From Acidimicrobiia bacterium (GTDB lineage: Bacteria > Actinomycetota > Acidimicrobiia > UBA2766): DNA of 64,000 nt. Positions within the stretch are counted from its first letter, which is position 1; each line of letters starts with the position of its first letter. Below the pieces are notes generated by a model. That model saw only the letters and a program-made list of their open reading frames with translations, did no database searches and was not told where the DNA came from. The translations under genes were made by a program, and so were the position numbers. The stretch is taken from assembly GCA_020850945.1 (NCBI GenBank), contig JADZDR010000032.1:100784-164783 (forward strand), written 5' to 3'. Positions 17,111 through 25,316 of the stretch are shown one piece after another.

Positions 17111-17883
17111 GTCCCCCACCCGACTCGAACGGACCTGGCGGTACCGCCCCTCCGCTCGGCGCGGCCGTCCGTCAACTCAGCCGCACGGCCCTCTCCATGG
17201 TCGTTCCTGTATTGCTCGCCTGCAGCCTCATCGCGTGTGCCGTGATCAGGCCGGATATCGGCGGGCCGGACTACGGGGAGACATCGGTCGCGGCGGATTC
17301 GCCGGAACGGCGGGCGGAGCAGGCCACAGTCCGCATTCGCAACCTCGGTTGCGGTGCCATCTCTCTCGGATCAGGTGTCGTGATAGGGGCACGGCGGCTC
17401 CTCACGAACGCGCATGTGATCGCGGGGGCGGAGCGACTCGAGGTGAACCTCTGGGACGGCACCACGGTCGATGCCCGCGTCGTCGGCGCGTCGGTGGAGG
17501 GTGACCTCGCGATAGTCGAGGTCGAGGAGGATCTGGTGACACAGAACGACGCGGCGGTGGCGGATCTCGCCCCCGCTGACCCGACGGAGGGGCAGCCACT
17601 CATGGTCTTCGGCTTTCCCGAGGGAGGCCGTTTCAGGATCTCGCGTGGCCGCCTCATGGGCTACGAGGACATCGACGGGCAGCGCAGCCTCGTCCTCTCG
17701 AACCGTGTCGAGGAGGGCAACTCGGGTGGGCCCGTCTTCGACATGGAGGGTCGGGTCGTCGGGATCGTGCGCGCGAAGTTCGTCGACTCGGGTGAGGCGA
17801 TCGCGATTCCCGTCTCCACGCTCCGCTCTCTCGTCTCGGGCTCGGCCGCGTCAGGTCCCGTTCCCGAGTGTGGCGCCTTCTGA
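17107..17883 (+). CDS. Trypsin-like serine protease, predicted lipoprotein
   Basis: 258 residues. The N-terminus has a hydrophobic stretch ending in a lipobox-like L-I-A-C (about residues 34-37), so it is probably exported and lipid-anchored. The catalytic triad of a DegP/HhoA-type chymotrypsin fold is visible: His in LLTNAHVIAG, Asp in EGDLAIVEV, Ser in GNSGGPVFD. There is no PDZ domain, so it is shorter than HtrA. The GTG at 17107 overlaps the TGA of the preceding coiled-coil protein; an in-frame ATG at 17071 is less likely. Substrates are unknown. Confidence 0.85.
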   Translation: MSPPPDSNGPGGTAPPLGAAVRQLSRTALSMVVPVLLACSLIACAVIRPDIGGPDYGETSVAADSPERRAEQATVRIRNLGCGAISLGSGVVIGARRLLTNAHVIAGAERLEVNLWDGTTVDARVVGASVEGDLAIVEVEEDLVTQNDAAVADLAPADPTEGQPLMVFGFPEGGRFRISRGRLMGYEDIDGQRSLVLSNRVEEGNSGGPVFDMEGRVVGIVRAKFVDSGEAIAIPVSTLRSLVSGSAASGPVPECGAF

Positions 17884-17891
17884 CAGGGCAA

Positions 17892-17923
17892 GCAGGGAAG
17901 GAGCGAAGGACATCCTTGCCTGC
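17892..17923. terminator. Hairpin between convergent protease and DD-peptidase-like genes
   Basis: GCAGG-x-AAGGA pairs with TCCTT-x-CCTGC across a 10-nt loop. The stem is ten pairs with one mismatch. No T-run follows on either strand, but the position between convergent genes suits a bidirectional terminator. Confidence 0.45.
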
Positions 17924-17933
17924 AGGAGGGGCC

Positions 17934-18503
17934 TCACACCGGCAATGCCTTTTCGAGGTGCACGCGGACGGCGAGCCCCGCGTTCGGGTCGGCGCCCTCT
18001 AGCACTTCGACATGGATGTGGTCCGTGTGGGGGTTCGGTCCCGTGTAGACCCTCACATTGGCCTGGCCGCTCCGCCAGATGCGGCGCCTCCAGATGAGGA
18101 GCTGAACATCGAGAGCGTCGGCGTTGGCGAGGAGCCAATCCGCGATCATGTCCCCCCGGGATGAGCCGACCATGACGTCGAGGGCGCGTCCGACAGCGTG
18201 GACGGACAGCCGGGATCGATTCGCTGTGTTCGGACGGCACGCGTATCCCCCGATGTCCTCGAGGCGGAAGAGGCGGGCCAAGAGAGTGCGCAGGCTCGCC
18301 GCACCGACCGTGAGCCCGCCTGTGCAGGCATTCCCCGCGGGGTCGTAGCGGCCCGGGGTGCGGGCGGCGCGGGCGAGCACCGCGGGGGACGGCACCCAGG
18401 CATCCTCTCCACTTGCCGGCGCGGAGGCGGGCAGGAGGGCGAGGAGGGCGAGGACGGCGCCGAGGAGACGGTGGTGACTGAGGGATCGGGCGGAGCGGGA
18501 CAT
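17934..18503 (-). CDS. Secreted DD-peptidase-like protein (LAS/M15-type fold)
   Basis: About 189 residues. It has an N-terminal signal peptide (LLGAVLALLALLPASAPASG). The core shows SVHAVGRALDVM and NPHTDHIHVEVLE, whose His, Asp and His-x-His residues match the zinc-binding layout of LAS-type D-Ala-D-Ala peptidases and the related ARB_07466-like domain. Two Cys (ACTGG, YACRPN) could form a disulfide. GAGGAGG 4 nt before the ATG at 18503 fixes the start. The likely role is peptidoglycan trimming. It is divergent from the Tat-exported glycosidase-like gene. Confidence 0.72.
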   Translation of the reverse strand: MSRSARSLSHHRLLGAVLALLALLPASAPASGEDAWVPSPAVLARAARTPGRYDPAGNACTGGLTVGAASLRTLLARLFRLEDIGGYACRPNTANRSRLSVHAVGRALDVMVGSSRGDMIADWLLANADALDVQLLIWRRRIWRSGQANVRVYTGPNPHTDHIHVEVLEGADPNAGLAVRVHLEKALPV

Positions 18504-18698
18504 GGGACCTCCTCGGGTGCGCGAAGGAGGCCCGGTCGTCGGGCGAGGGGCCACGTCTCTGTTCCGGCCCGACGAGTCAGAGGAAGTGGGAGAAGCAGGA
18601 CAAACCTAGCGAATCGACGCGGCTCTGTCCGGCCCCATGGCCTGAATGGGCCATCTGCCTTTAGCCATCCGGGCCATGCGGCCGATGACTTGGGTGTG

Positions 18699-19835
18699 AT
18701 GTCGGACCGCGGAGATCGACTGCAGACGGGGGCGCGTGCGCAAGTGGGGCGGCGCGCCTTCATGCGCCGGGCCGGCCAGGCGCTCACCGCGTTGGCGGTC
18801 GCGCCCGTCCTCGGCGCCACGACGCTGAAGGAGTGCCGCCCGGGGGATCCGAGCACGTGGGGTGGCTCGCCGGCCGCTCCGCCGAGAACCACGACGACGA
18901 CGACCACGACGACGACGACCACAGCACCGCCGACATCGCGCGCCTTGCCCGGATACAACCTCTTCTCCTGGTCCAGCGCCGATCCCGGGGCCGTGCGGGG
19001 TGTCGAGACCATGCAGCCCGGGATGGTCCGCTGGATCGTCGAGTGGGACCGTTACCAGCCGTCCCCGAGTCCGGTCGACTGGTCACCAACGGCACCCTTT
19101 CTCGCTGCTCTCGGGGCGGTCGGCGCCGTCCTGTACTTGCAGATCTGGACGCAGCGGGGTGTTCCCGCCTGGGCTCGCACGCACACCTATCAGAACATCC
19201 CGACACCGGGGACGTACGAGCGGTTCGTCGCCGATCTCGAGGCGTTCGTTGCGGAGTTCGACATCGAGGTCATCTGGGGCATGTACAACGAGCCGGATCT
19301 GCGCTTCGGCCTGAAGAACATCGACGGGACGTTCTACACGGGTCCCGGAGCCCCCGAGAACTACCACACGCCGTGGACGTGGAGTCTCACGGACCCATTC
19401 CGTGGCCATGCATTCTGGACCGGTGGATTCGGGGAGCCCTGGGACCGTCTCCACGCAGGGGGCGCCAACCGCGTGCACACGACCAACGGGATGGTCAAGC
19501 CGGCCTGGATCGCGGCGACTGCCCGTCACTACGACATCGTCGATCTCCACATCTACATGGCCGGCCAAGACGTCGACAACTACCTCACCCGAGTCCGACA
19601 ACAACTCGGTGTATGGGACTCGGTCAGGCCGGGTCTGCCCTTCGTCATCGGCGAGATCGCGACCGCGCCCGGGCCGGACGTACCCGGCCTGCCCAACACC
19701 ACCCCGGCGGAGAAGGGCCTCATCCGCGCGCGCCACGAGGCAGTGGCCGACACGTTGGGTGACCGGTACCTGGGCATGCTGAGCCTTTCGGAGGGGCAGC
19801 GCTGGAACGATACGGTCGGCTGGTGGGCGGCCTGA
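18699..19835 (+). CDS. Tat-exported glycoside-hydrolase-like protein with poly-Thr linker
   Basis: 378 residues. A Tat signal (GRRAFMRRAGQAL then an Ala-rich h-region, about residues 16-42) is followed by a linker of twelve consecutive Thr, then a TIM-barrel-like domain. Clan-A glycosidase features are seen: GMYNEPDLRF (Asn-Glu-Pro acid/base) and FVIGEIATAP (candidate nucleophile Glu). Aromatic-rich segments such as YNLFSWSS fit a substrate cleft. The family within clan A (GH5, GH39 or similar) and the substrate are unclear. No clear Shine-Dalgarno or -10 sits at the ATG. Confidence 0.7.
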   Translation: MSDRGDRLQTGARAQVGRRAFMRRAGQALTALAVAPVLGATTLKECRPGDPSTWGGSPAAPPRTTTTTTTTTTTTAPPTSRALPGYNLFSWSSADPGAVRGVETMQPGMVRWIVEWDRYQPSPSPVDWSPTAPFLAALGAVGAVLYLQIWTQRGVPAWARTHTYQNIPTPGTYERFVADLEAFVAEFDIEVIWGMYNEPDLRFGLKNIDGTFYTGPGAPENYHTPWTWSLTDPFRGHAFWTGGFGEPWDRLHAGGANRVHTTNGMVKPAWIAATARHYDIVDLHIYMAGQDVDNYLTRVRQQLGVWDSVRPGLPFVIGEIATAPGPDVPGLPNTTPAEKGLIRARHEAVADTLGDRYLGMLSLSEGQRWNDTVGWWAA

Positions 19836-19870
19836 TCGCCGGATCGCCGTCAAGAGCTCGAAAAATGGGC

Positions 19871-19876
19871 GATAAT
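19871..19876 (+). promoter_or_regulatory. -10-like GATAAT of the histidine kinase/LCP pair
   Basis: GATAAT is 7 nt before the ATG at 19884, and the intervening GGGAGCG could also serve as a weak Shine-Dalgarno. Confidence 0.4.
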
Positions 19877-19883
19877 GGGAGCG

Positions 19884-21383
19884 ATGTCGACTCGTGCCCG
19901 GTCCTCCGCCTCCGGCTCGTCCCTTCTGCGACGCTACACGTGGGGCGCGGTCGCGGTCTTCTGCCTTGTCGGTGGTCTCCTCTATCTGCTCCTGACGCAG
20001 GCGGCCCAGAACGAGATGCGACAGCGTTCACGGTCCTTCGCGACGATCATCTCGGCAGCGATCACGAGCTCGGGTGAGGTGCAGGCCCAGCATCTGGAGC
20101 GGGGTCTCACGGTCGAGGAACTGCTTCCCCTCTGGCGCGTTGCCGGTGGCGTCAACGTCGAGACGATCGACGACTGGGAGGCCGTTCGCATCATCTCCGC
20201 CGACGGTGTCGTCGTGGTCGCCGACCAGGTGGGGGCGATCGGCGAGCAGGTCGAGGTCACGCCCGCACTGGCCGCGGCCTCCCGCGGAGAAGTGCGCCAG
20301 GTTGTGATGGATTCGTCCAGTGATGCGCTCGGCGGACTGCCGGCGGGACGCAAGCTGGCCACATACGTCCCGTTCCGTCTCGAGGGTGAGGCTGTCGGGG
20401 CCCTCGAGCTCGTGCAGGACGTGGACCGTGACAACGGGCTCGTACAGCGCCGCGTGCTCGGCCAACTCGCGACGGTAGGGGTGGGGCTGGCACTCCTCTA
20501 CATGGGGCTCTTCTGGATCGTGCGCCGTGCATCACGCGTGCAGCGTGAGCAGGACCGGCGGGCGGAGGAACTGCTCGAGCAGGAGCGCGAACAGGTCGCA
20601 CGCCTCCAGGAGATCGATGCCGCGAAGGACGATCTCCTCGCCTTCTCGGCACACGAGTTCCGTACTCCCCTCACCTCCCTTCTCGGCTTCGCACAGACCC
20701 TCGAATCGAGGCGGAACGAGCTCAGTGACGAGCTCGTGGACGAATACCTGCAGACGATCGTGCGTCAGGCGAGACGTCTGCAGCGGGTCGCCGACGACTT
20801 CCTCGATGTCGCTGCCATCGAGGCAGGCCGCCTCGAAGTGATCCTGTCACCCACCCCGCTCAACACCGTCCTCAGGGACGTGGTCGGCGAGTTCGGCCCC
20901 CCCGTGGTTCTCGACACGTCACTCGAGGACACGACTGTGGTGAATGCGGACAGGGAGAGGCTGGAGCAGGTGTTCACGAACCTGATCCGCAACGCCATGC
21001 ACCACGGACCCGCGAACGGCACGGTCGTGGTGGAGGCGCGTGCCGGGGACGGTGAATGCCACATCGCGGTCGTCGACGAGGGCTCGGGTTTCACGGCGGA
21101 GGAAGCGGTGCGCTGCTCCGCGAAGTTCGCGCGCGGTGAAGGACGCGCGCGCGGGTCGGGGCTCGGCCTGTTCCTCGCCCGGCATCTCGTCGAGGCACAC
21201 GGGGGTCGGCTCGACGTCGACGCAGCCGCGCCGACGACCACGTTCGTCGTGGCACTCCCCCTGTTCGAGGCAGGGGAAGTGGCGGGAAGCGAGATCAGCG
21301 CCGTGGGCCGACGTGCAGGGGCGGATGACGGCGGTGAGGGCCGTCGCGCGGCTCCGCGTGAGACCCCCGCCCACATGCGATGA
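19884..21383 (+). CDS. Membrane sensor histidine kinase
   Basis: 499 residues. TM1 is at about 20-40, an extracytoplasmic sensor domain at about 45-190, and TM2 at about 195-215 (LATVGVGLALLYMGLFWIV). A short coiled linker leads to HisKA with H-box AFSAHEFRTPLTSL. The ATPase domain has N-box NLIRNAMHHG, G1 DEGSGF and G2 GSGLGLFLARHLVEAHGG. No response regulator is adjacent. The stop overlaps the LCP gene by 4 nt (ATGA), so the kinase probably senses something related to the envelope. An ATG at 19875 is an alternative start that sits inside the GATAATGG promoter-like sequence. Confidence 0.85.
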   Translation: MSTRARSSASGSSLLRRYTWGAVAVFCLVGGLLYLLLTQAAQNEMRQRSRSFATIISAAITSSGEVQAQHLERGLTVEELLPLWRVAGGVNVETIDDWEAVRIISADGVVVVADQVGAIGEQVEVTPALAAASRGEVRQVVMDSSSDALGGLPAGRKLATYVPFRLEGEAVGALELVQDVDRDNGLVQRRVLGQLATVGVGLALLYMGLFWIVRRASRVQREQDRRAEELLEQEREQVARLQEIDAAKDDLLAFSAHEFRTPLTSLLGFAQTLESRRNELSDELVDEYLQTIVRQARRLQRVADDFLDVAAIEAGRLEVILSPTPLNTVLRDVVGEFGPPVVLDTSLEDTTVVNADRERLEQVFTNLIRNAMHHGPANGTVVVEARAGDGECHIAVVDEGSGFTAEEAVRCSAKFARGEGRARGSGLGLFLARHLVEAHGGRLDVDAAAPTTTFVVALPLFEAGEVAGSEISAVGRRAGADDGGEGRRAAPRETPAHMR

Positions 21384-22576
21384 AACCCACACCCCCGAAG
21401 ATCCACCTCCGCAGCCCCGCGACGCCGCCGCCCGCGCCTCCAGAGGGGTTGTCGCCGCCGAAGCGTCGTACGCGGCCCCCGGGCATGCCCGAGCCTGTGC
21501 TCAGGACGGAATACCGGCAGCCTCGTCTGCACATCGGCCGTCCGCGGCGACGCCGAGCCCGCCCGGTGGTACGCGAGGCGCCCCAGACGGCGCCGCCGCG
21601 AACGCGACGCAGGCGTCGGACGCGAACCCTACGCCGTGTCGTTGCGGCTCTGCTCCTCGTTCCCGTCGTCGCGATCGGGGCCGGCCTCCTCTACGGCTGG
21701 TTCCAGTGGAATCGCATTCCCCGTGAGGAGTCCCTGGGGGAACTGCCGGCCCCCGGTGATGTCGAGACGATCCTGCTCGTGGGCAGCGACACCCGCGCGG
21801 ATCTCGCGGACGGCGACGCCCGCTTCGGGGCCGTCGAGGGCCAGCGGGCCGACAGCATCGTGCTCCTCGTCCTCCCACCCGGTCACCAGAAGGCGACGAT
21901 GCTGTCCATTCCCAGAGACCTGCGCGTCGACATCCCCGGGCGGGGAGTCGGCAAGATCAACGGGGCGTTCAACGGCGGAGCTCCCATGATGGTCGCCGCG
22001 GTTCAGGCGGCGACAGGCCTCTCCGTGAACCACTACGTAGAGGTCAACTTCGACGGCTTCAGGGAGCTCTCCAGTGCGGTAGGTGGGGTAGAGATCTGCG
22101 TTGACGTACCCGTACGGGACCAGTACAGCCTCCTCGACCTCGAGGCGGGCTGCCATGTGCTCACCGGCGACTCGGCTCTCGCCTGGGTGCGCGCGCGCCA
22201 CCTCGAGAGGTTCGAGAACGGAGCGTGGCGCTCGGATCCGACCGGGGATTTCGGCCGTATGCAGAGACAGCAGGAGTTCCTGCAAAAGCTCCTGGGGAAG
22301 ATGGGATCCCCTTCGTCCGTCCTGCATCTTCCCGCGATCGCATCAGCCGCCCAAGCCGCTTTCCGGATCGACCCCGGCTTCAGCTACTGGCATGCGCTGC
22401 GTCTCGGCTTGCGCTTCGCCCCGTCACCGGGGGCCAAGCTGCAGTTCGCGACACTGCCGTCCGAACCCAAGAACATCGGTGGCGTTGCCTACGTCGTGCC
22501 GACCGAACCCACTGCCGGGCAGTTGCTCGAACAGTTGCGGTCCGGGCAGGTGCCCGCGGTCGAAGCGTCCGAGTAG
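21380..22576 (+). CDS. LytR-CpsA-Psr (LCP) family cell-wall glycopolymer ligase
   Basis: 398 residues. A long basic, Pro-rich cytoplasmic N-terminus (about 1-85) is followed by one TM helix (VVAALLLVPVVAIGAGLLYGW), then the LCP domain. LCP hallmarks: ILLVGSDTRAD, RADSIVLLVLPPG, MLSIPRDLRVDIPG (catalytic Arg/Asp), KINGAFNGG and GDSALAWVRARH. The family transfers wall teichoic acid, capsule or arabinogalactan to peptidoglycan. It is translationally coupled to the upstream histidine kinase. Confidence 0.9.
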   Translation: MKPTPPKIHLRSPATPPPAPPEGLSPPKRRTRPPGMPEPVLRTEYRQPRLHIGRPRRRRARPVVREAPQTAPPRTRRRRRTRTLRRVVAALLLVPVVAIGAGLLYGWFQWNRIPREESLGELPAPGDVETILLVGSDTRADLADGDARFGAVEGQRADSIVLLVLPPGHQKATMLSIPRDLRVDIPGRGVGKINGAFNGGAPMMVAAVQAATGLSVNHYVEVNFDGFRELSSAVGGVEICVDVPVRDQYSLLDLEAGCHVLTGDSALAWVRARHLERFENGAWRSDPTGDFGRMQRQQEFLQKLLGKMGSPSSVLHLPAIASAAQAAFRIDPGFSYWHALRLGLRFAPSPGAKLQFATLPSEPKNIGGVAYVVPTEPTAGQLLEQLRSGQVPAVEASE

Positions 22577-22599
22577 GCGCCCCGCCGAACCGGTTGCCG

Positions 22600-23130
22600 T
22601 CATTCTCCCTGGGACAGGTATGTGTCGAGTGCGTGGGCCGTGCCCTCGAGGTTCGGTTTGATGAGGTTCACGACGAACTTCTCGACAGTTGGGGCCGCCC
22701 GGCGTGAGATCATGTTCGGCACACCCGGGAAGTTGTGCAGGTCGAGATCGAGACGGCCCTTGATGGCGAGAACGGTCGTGCCGTCCGCGGTCTCCTCGTA
22801 CGTGTTGCGGCCCGCGATGTCGACACGCTCGGGCAGGAAGGACGGTTCCATGCGCCACTCGCACGACCAGTCCGCCTCGTCCCAGGTGGCGTAGTCGTGC
22901 CAGCTCAAGCCGTCGCCGGGAAAGAAGGGACGGGCGATCTTGGGCACGGCAGCACTCGCATGCCAGATGTTGACGAACTCGACGCGGCCGGTGCTGGGGT
23001 CCTTGCGTTCGAGGATCTCGACCGCGTCGACGTTGGGCATCGACTCGACGACTTCGAGGAGGTCGTCGCGCAGAGTGCGGAAGGCGATCTCCCGCGGGTG
23101 CGCGATTGGTGCCTCGACTTCGAACTCCAT
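22600..23130 (-). CDS. SRPBCC (START-like) domain protein
   Basis: 176 residues, soluble. The pattern MEFEVEAPIAHPREIAF, an early helix, the VEILERK strand and a C-terminal long helix (VEKFVVNLIKPNLEG) fit the polyketide cyclase/START-like helix-grip fold, which binds lipids or other hydrophobic ligands. No catalytic residues can be assigned. It starts 11 nt after the stop of the Pro/Gly-repeat protein, so the two are probably one operon. Confidence 0.65.
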   Translation of the reverse strand: MEFEVEAPIAHPREIAFRTLRDDLLEVVESMPNVDAVEILERKDPSTGRVEFVNIWHASAAVPKIARPFFPGDGLSWHDYATWDEADWSCEWRMEPSFLPERVDIAGRNTYEETADGTTVLAIKGRLDLDLHNFPGVPNMISRRAAPTVEKFVVNLIKPNLEGTAHALDTYLSQGE

Positions 23131-23141
23131 GTCGGCCTTGC

Positions 23142-24005
23142 TCAGCCGGGCCGCCCGTCCGCCTCGCCGTCCGGCGGAGGGGGCGGTGGTGCGTACTGGG
23201 GATCGACCTGCGGCGGTGGAGGCTGGACCCCGGCTCCTCCGGCGGGAGGGGGTGGGGTGGGGAACTGCTGAGGTGGCGGTGCTTGGCCGGGTCCGGGTGG
23301 GGGTGTCCCCTGGGGTGGGAACTGGCCGGGTCCGGGTGGGGGTGCTTGGCCGGGTCCGGGTGGAGGTGCTTGGCCGGGTCCGGGTGGAGGTGCTTGGCCG
23401 GGTCCGGGTGGGGGTGCTTGGCCGGGTCCGGGTGGAGGTGCTTGGCCGGGTCCGGGTGGAGGTGCTTGGCCGGGTCCGGGTGGAGGTGCTTGGCCGGGTC
23501 CGGGCGGAGGCTGGGGTGTGACCTCACCCAGCGGCGGACCCTGGGCGGCCAGGGCGAAGTCCCCGCCGGGGGGTGGCGGAGCCTGCGCGGCAGCCGGGGC
23601 GAAGCCACCGCCGGGGGGCGGCGGAGTCTGGGCGGTCGGGACAGGCTGGGCCTGGGGTTGCGGCTGTCCGCCGGGTGGCGGTGGCGCGGCCTCGGGGCCC
23701 GGTGTGGCACCCTGAGGTGCACCGGCAGGCTGCGCCTGGGGGGCCCCGGCCGGCTGCTGCTGCCGGGCCGCCATCTGGGCCTGGTAAGCCGCCTGCTGGA
23801 CCTCGTAGATCGCCATGTCGACCTCGTACATGGCATGTATGAGACGCTCCACCTCGTCCGGAGGGACCTGCTTCGCGGTCCGCTCACCGTAGAGCGCGTA
23901 GCCGAGATCCTTGGCGAGACCATCCATCTTGTGACGCAACTGGAATTCGTCGGCCTTGGCACTGCCTTGGTCGACCACACCCTTCACCTTGTCCATAAAC
24001 CCCAT
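23142..24005 (-). CDS. Proline/glycine-rich repeat protein
   Basis: About 287 residues, family unknown. The N-terminal ~85 residues are a compact helical domain (MGFMDKVKGVVDQGSAKADE, with a later YEVDMAIYEVQQAAYQAQMA). The remainder is low-complexity Pro/Gly/Gln/Ala with repeats of PPPGPGQA. There is no signal peptide or membrane segment. GGGAG 5 nt before the ATG at 24005 fixes the start. A reverse-strand TAGGGT at 24034-24039 is a plausible -10 box with a short leader. The repeat region is encoded by nearly identical 24-nt units. Confidence 0.75.
   Translation of the reverse strand: MGFMDKVKGVVDQGSAKADEFQLRHKMDGLAKDLGYALYGERTAKQVPPDEVERLIHAMYEVDMAIYEVQQAAYQAQMAARQQQPAGAPQAQPAGAPQGATPGPEAAPPPPGGQPQPQAQPVPTAQTPPPPGGGFAPAAAQAPPPPGGDFALAAQGPPLGEVTPQPPPGPGQAPPPGPGQAPPPGPGQAPPPGPGQAPPPGPGQAPPPGPGQAPPPGPGQAPPPGPGQFPPQGTPPPGPGQAPPPQQFPTPPPPAGGAGVQPPPPQVDPQYAPPPPPPDGEADGRPG
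23320..23511 (-). repeat. Tandem 24-bp repeats encoding PPPGPGQA
   Basis: Eight consecutive 24-nt units, seven beginning GCTTGG on the + strand and one beginning AACTGG, differ only at the third base of one Pro codon (GGTGGA/GGTGGG). A ninth unit lies apart at about 23281. The near-identity in DNA implies recent expansion or ongoing homogenisation. It is coding sequence, not a CRISPR array. Confidence 0.9.
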
Positions 24006-24086
24006 GTCCACTCCCAAGCCAAACGATGCGGTCACCCTAGCTGTTCGAAAGCCCCGCCAACAGAAGCCGCGTCGGGAGACTCGACC

Positions 24087-25307
24087 TCAGAAGAGCCCGA
24101 GTGGCCTTGCGGCGCTGCCGGCGTCGGGGAAGATGTCCGACGCTGCCACGCCCAAGTGCGCTTCACAGACCGCTCCGAGCACACGCCGGAAATCCGTCGT
24201 GACGCGCAGGTTGCCTGCCTCGTCCAGATCCGACAGCGGTGGTGGCTCGCCGTGATGACCGGCTTTGACCCGCGGGCCGAGGACGAGGACCGGCCCCGCC
24301 GCGCCGTGGTCGGTGCCCGAGCCGTTGGGTTGCACGCGTCGCCCGAACTCCGACCATACGACCACCGTCACCTGCGGGGCGTCCGCGTCGAGTGCCTCGA
24401 AGAACGCGACGAGACCCGACGCGAGGTCCCCAAGGAGGCGGTCATGCGTCGTCTCCTGTCCCGTGTGCGTATCGAAGCCCCCGAGTGTCACGGCCACCAC
24501 ACGTGTGCCGAATCCACCGCTGAGGATACGTGCGGCCTCCTCGGTCGCCACCGTGAGGGCTCCTCGCCCCGACTCCCCGCCCTGTCCGGATCCACCCGGA
24601 GTCCCCTCCTCGCCTTCTCCGAGCTTCTCGCGGAGCACCCCGAGGTCGAGAACGGATCGTGCCATCGCCGCGTCGAGCGAGTCCCCGTCCACAGCGGAGC
24701 TCGCGAGGTCGGTCCAGGCGTCTGCGAGGCCATCCTCGGCGGGCATGCCGAGGCCCCCGACCTCCACGGCTGACCCTGCGCGGGCGGATCCGACGAGCAT
24801 CTGCGGCAGGGCGGAACCAACCGATATGGCACGCAGAGGGTCGTGGTCCTGCAGCGTGTCGAGCCAGCGGCCCAACCACCCGGTCGGATCGCCGGCGTCG
24901 CTCAGGCCCGTGTGCCATGTCGCCATGGAAGCGAAGTGGGAGAGGTTCACGTCCGGTGTCCCGACACCGTGCACGATCGCCATTCGCCCGTCCTCCCACA
25001 TGGGGCGGAGCGGCTCGAGTTGCGGTGCGAGCGCGAACCCCTCACCTATGGCGAACGTCGTGTCGGCGGGTACGGCGAGATCGCGACGCAACCCGGCGTA
25101 GTCGCTGTCCCCCACGGGAACGATCGTGTTCAAGCCGTCGTTGCCGCCGGTCAGGGTGACGACGACGAGGGCCTGCTCTGTGGCGGACGGGGACGTCGTC
25201 GAGCCGCCGTCCCCGCCGAACCAGTCGCCGGGACCACGGCATGCAGCGACGGAGAGAGCACCGCACGCGAGCCCGGTGGCGACGAACCGGCGGCGACTGA
25301 CGGACAT
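24087..25307 (-). CDS. DUF1501 family Tat-exported lipoprotein
   Basis: 406 residues. The Tat signal SRRRFVATGLACGALSVAAC ends in a lipobox (V-A-A-C), so a Tat lipoprotein is predicted. DUF1501 landmarks: LTGGNDGLNTIVPV, AIVHGVGTPDVNLSHFASMATW, TLGGFDTH, VVWSEFGRRVQPNGSGTDHGAAGPVLVLG. The fold resembles the alkaline phosphatase/sulfatase group, but its reaction is unknown. It starts 12 nt after the upstream DUF1800 stop, whose TAG forms part of the Shine-Dalgarno (TAGGAG). Confidence 0.87.
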   Translation of the reverse strand: MSVSRRRFVATGLACGALSVAACRGPGDWFGGDGGSTTSPSATEQALVVVTLTGGNDGLNTIVPVGDSDYAGLRRDLAVPADTTFAIGEGFALAPQLEPLRPMWEDGRMAIVHGVGTPDVNLSHFASMATWHTGLSDAGDPTGWLGRWLDTLQDHDPLRAISVGSALPQMLVGSARAGSAVEVGGLGMPAEDGLADAWTDLASSAVDGDSLDAAMARSVLDLGVLREKLGEGEEGTPGGSGQGGESGRGALTVATEEAARILSGGFGTRVVAVTLGGFDTHTGQETTHDRLLGDLASGLVAFFEALDADAPQVTVVVWSEFGRRVQPNGSGTDHGAAGPVLVLGPRVKAGHHGEPPPLSDLDEAGNLRVTTDFRRVLGAVCEAHLGVAASDIFPDAGSAARPLGLF

Positions 25308-25316
25308 CGGCGGCTC

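Noticed and set aside
18888..18930. ACG/ACC triplet run as a regulatory microsatellite
   Set aside because: It encodes the Thr linker of the Tat-exported protein in frame, so coding explains it.
23281..23511. CRISPR-like array of short repeats
   Set aside because: The 24-nt units are contiguous with no spacers and encode PPPGPGQA in frame, so this is a coding tandem repeat.
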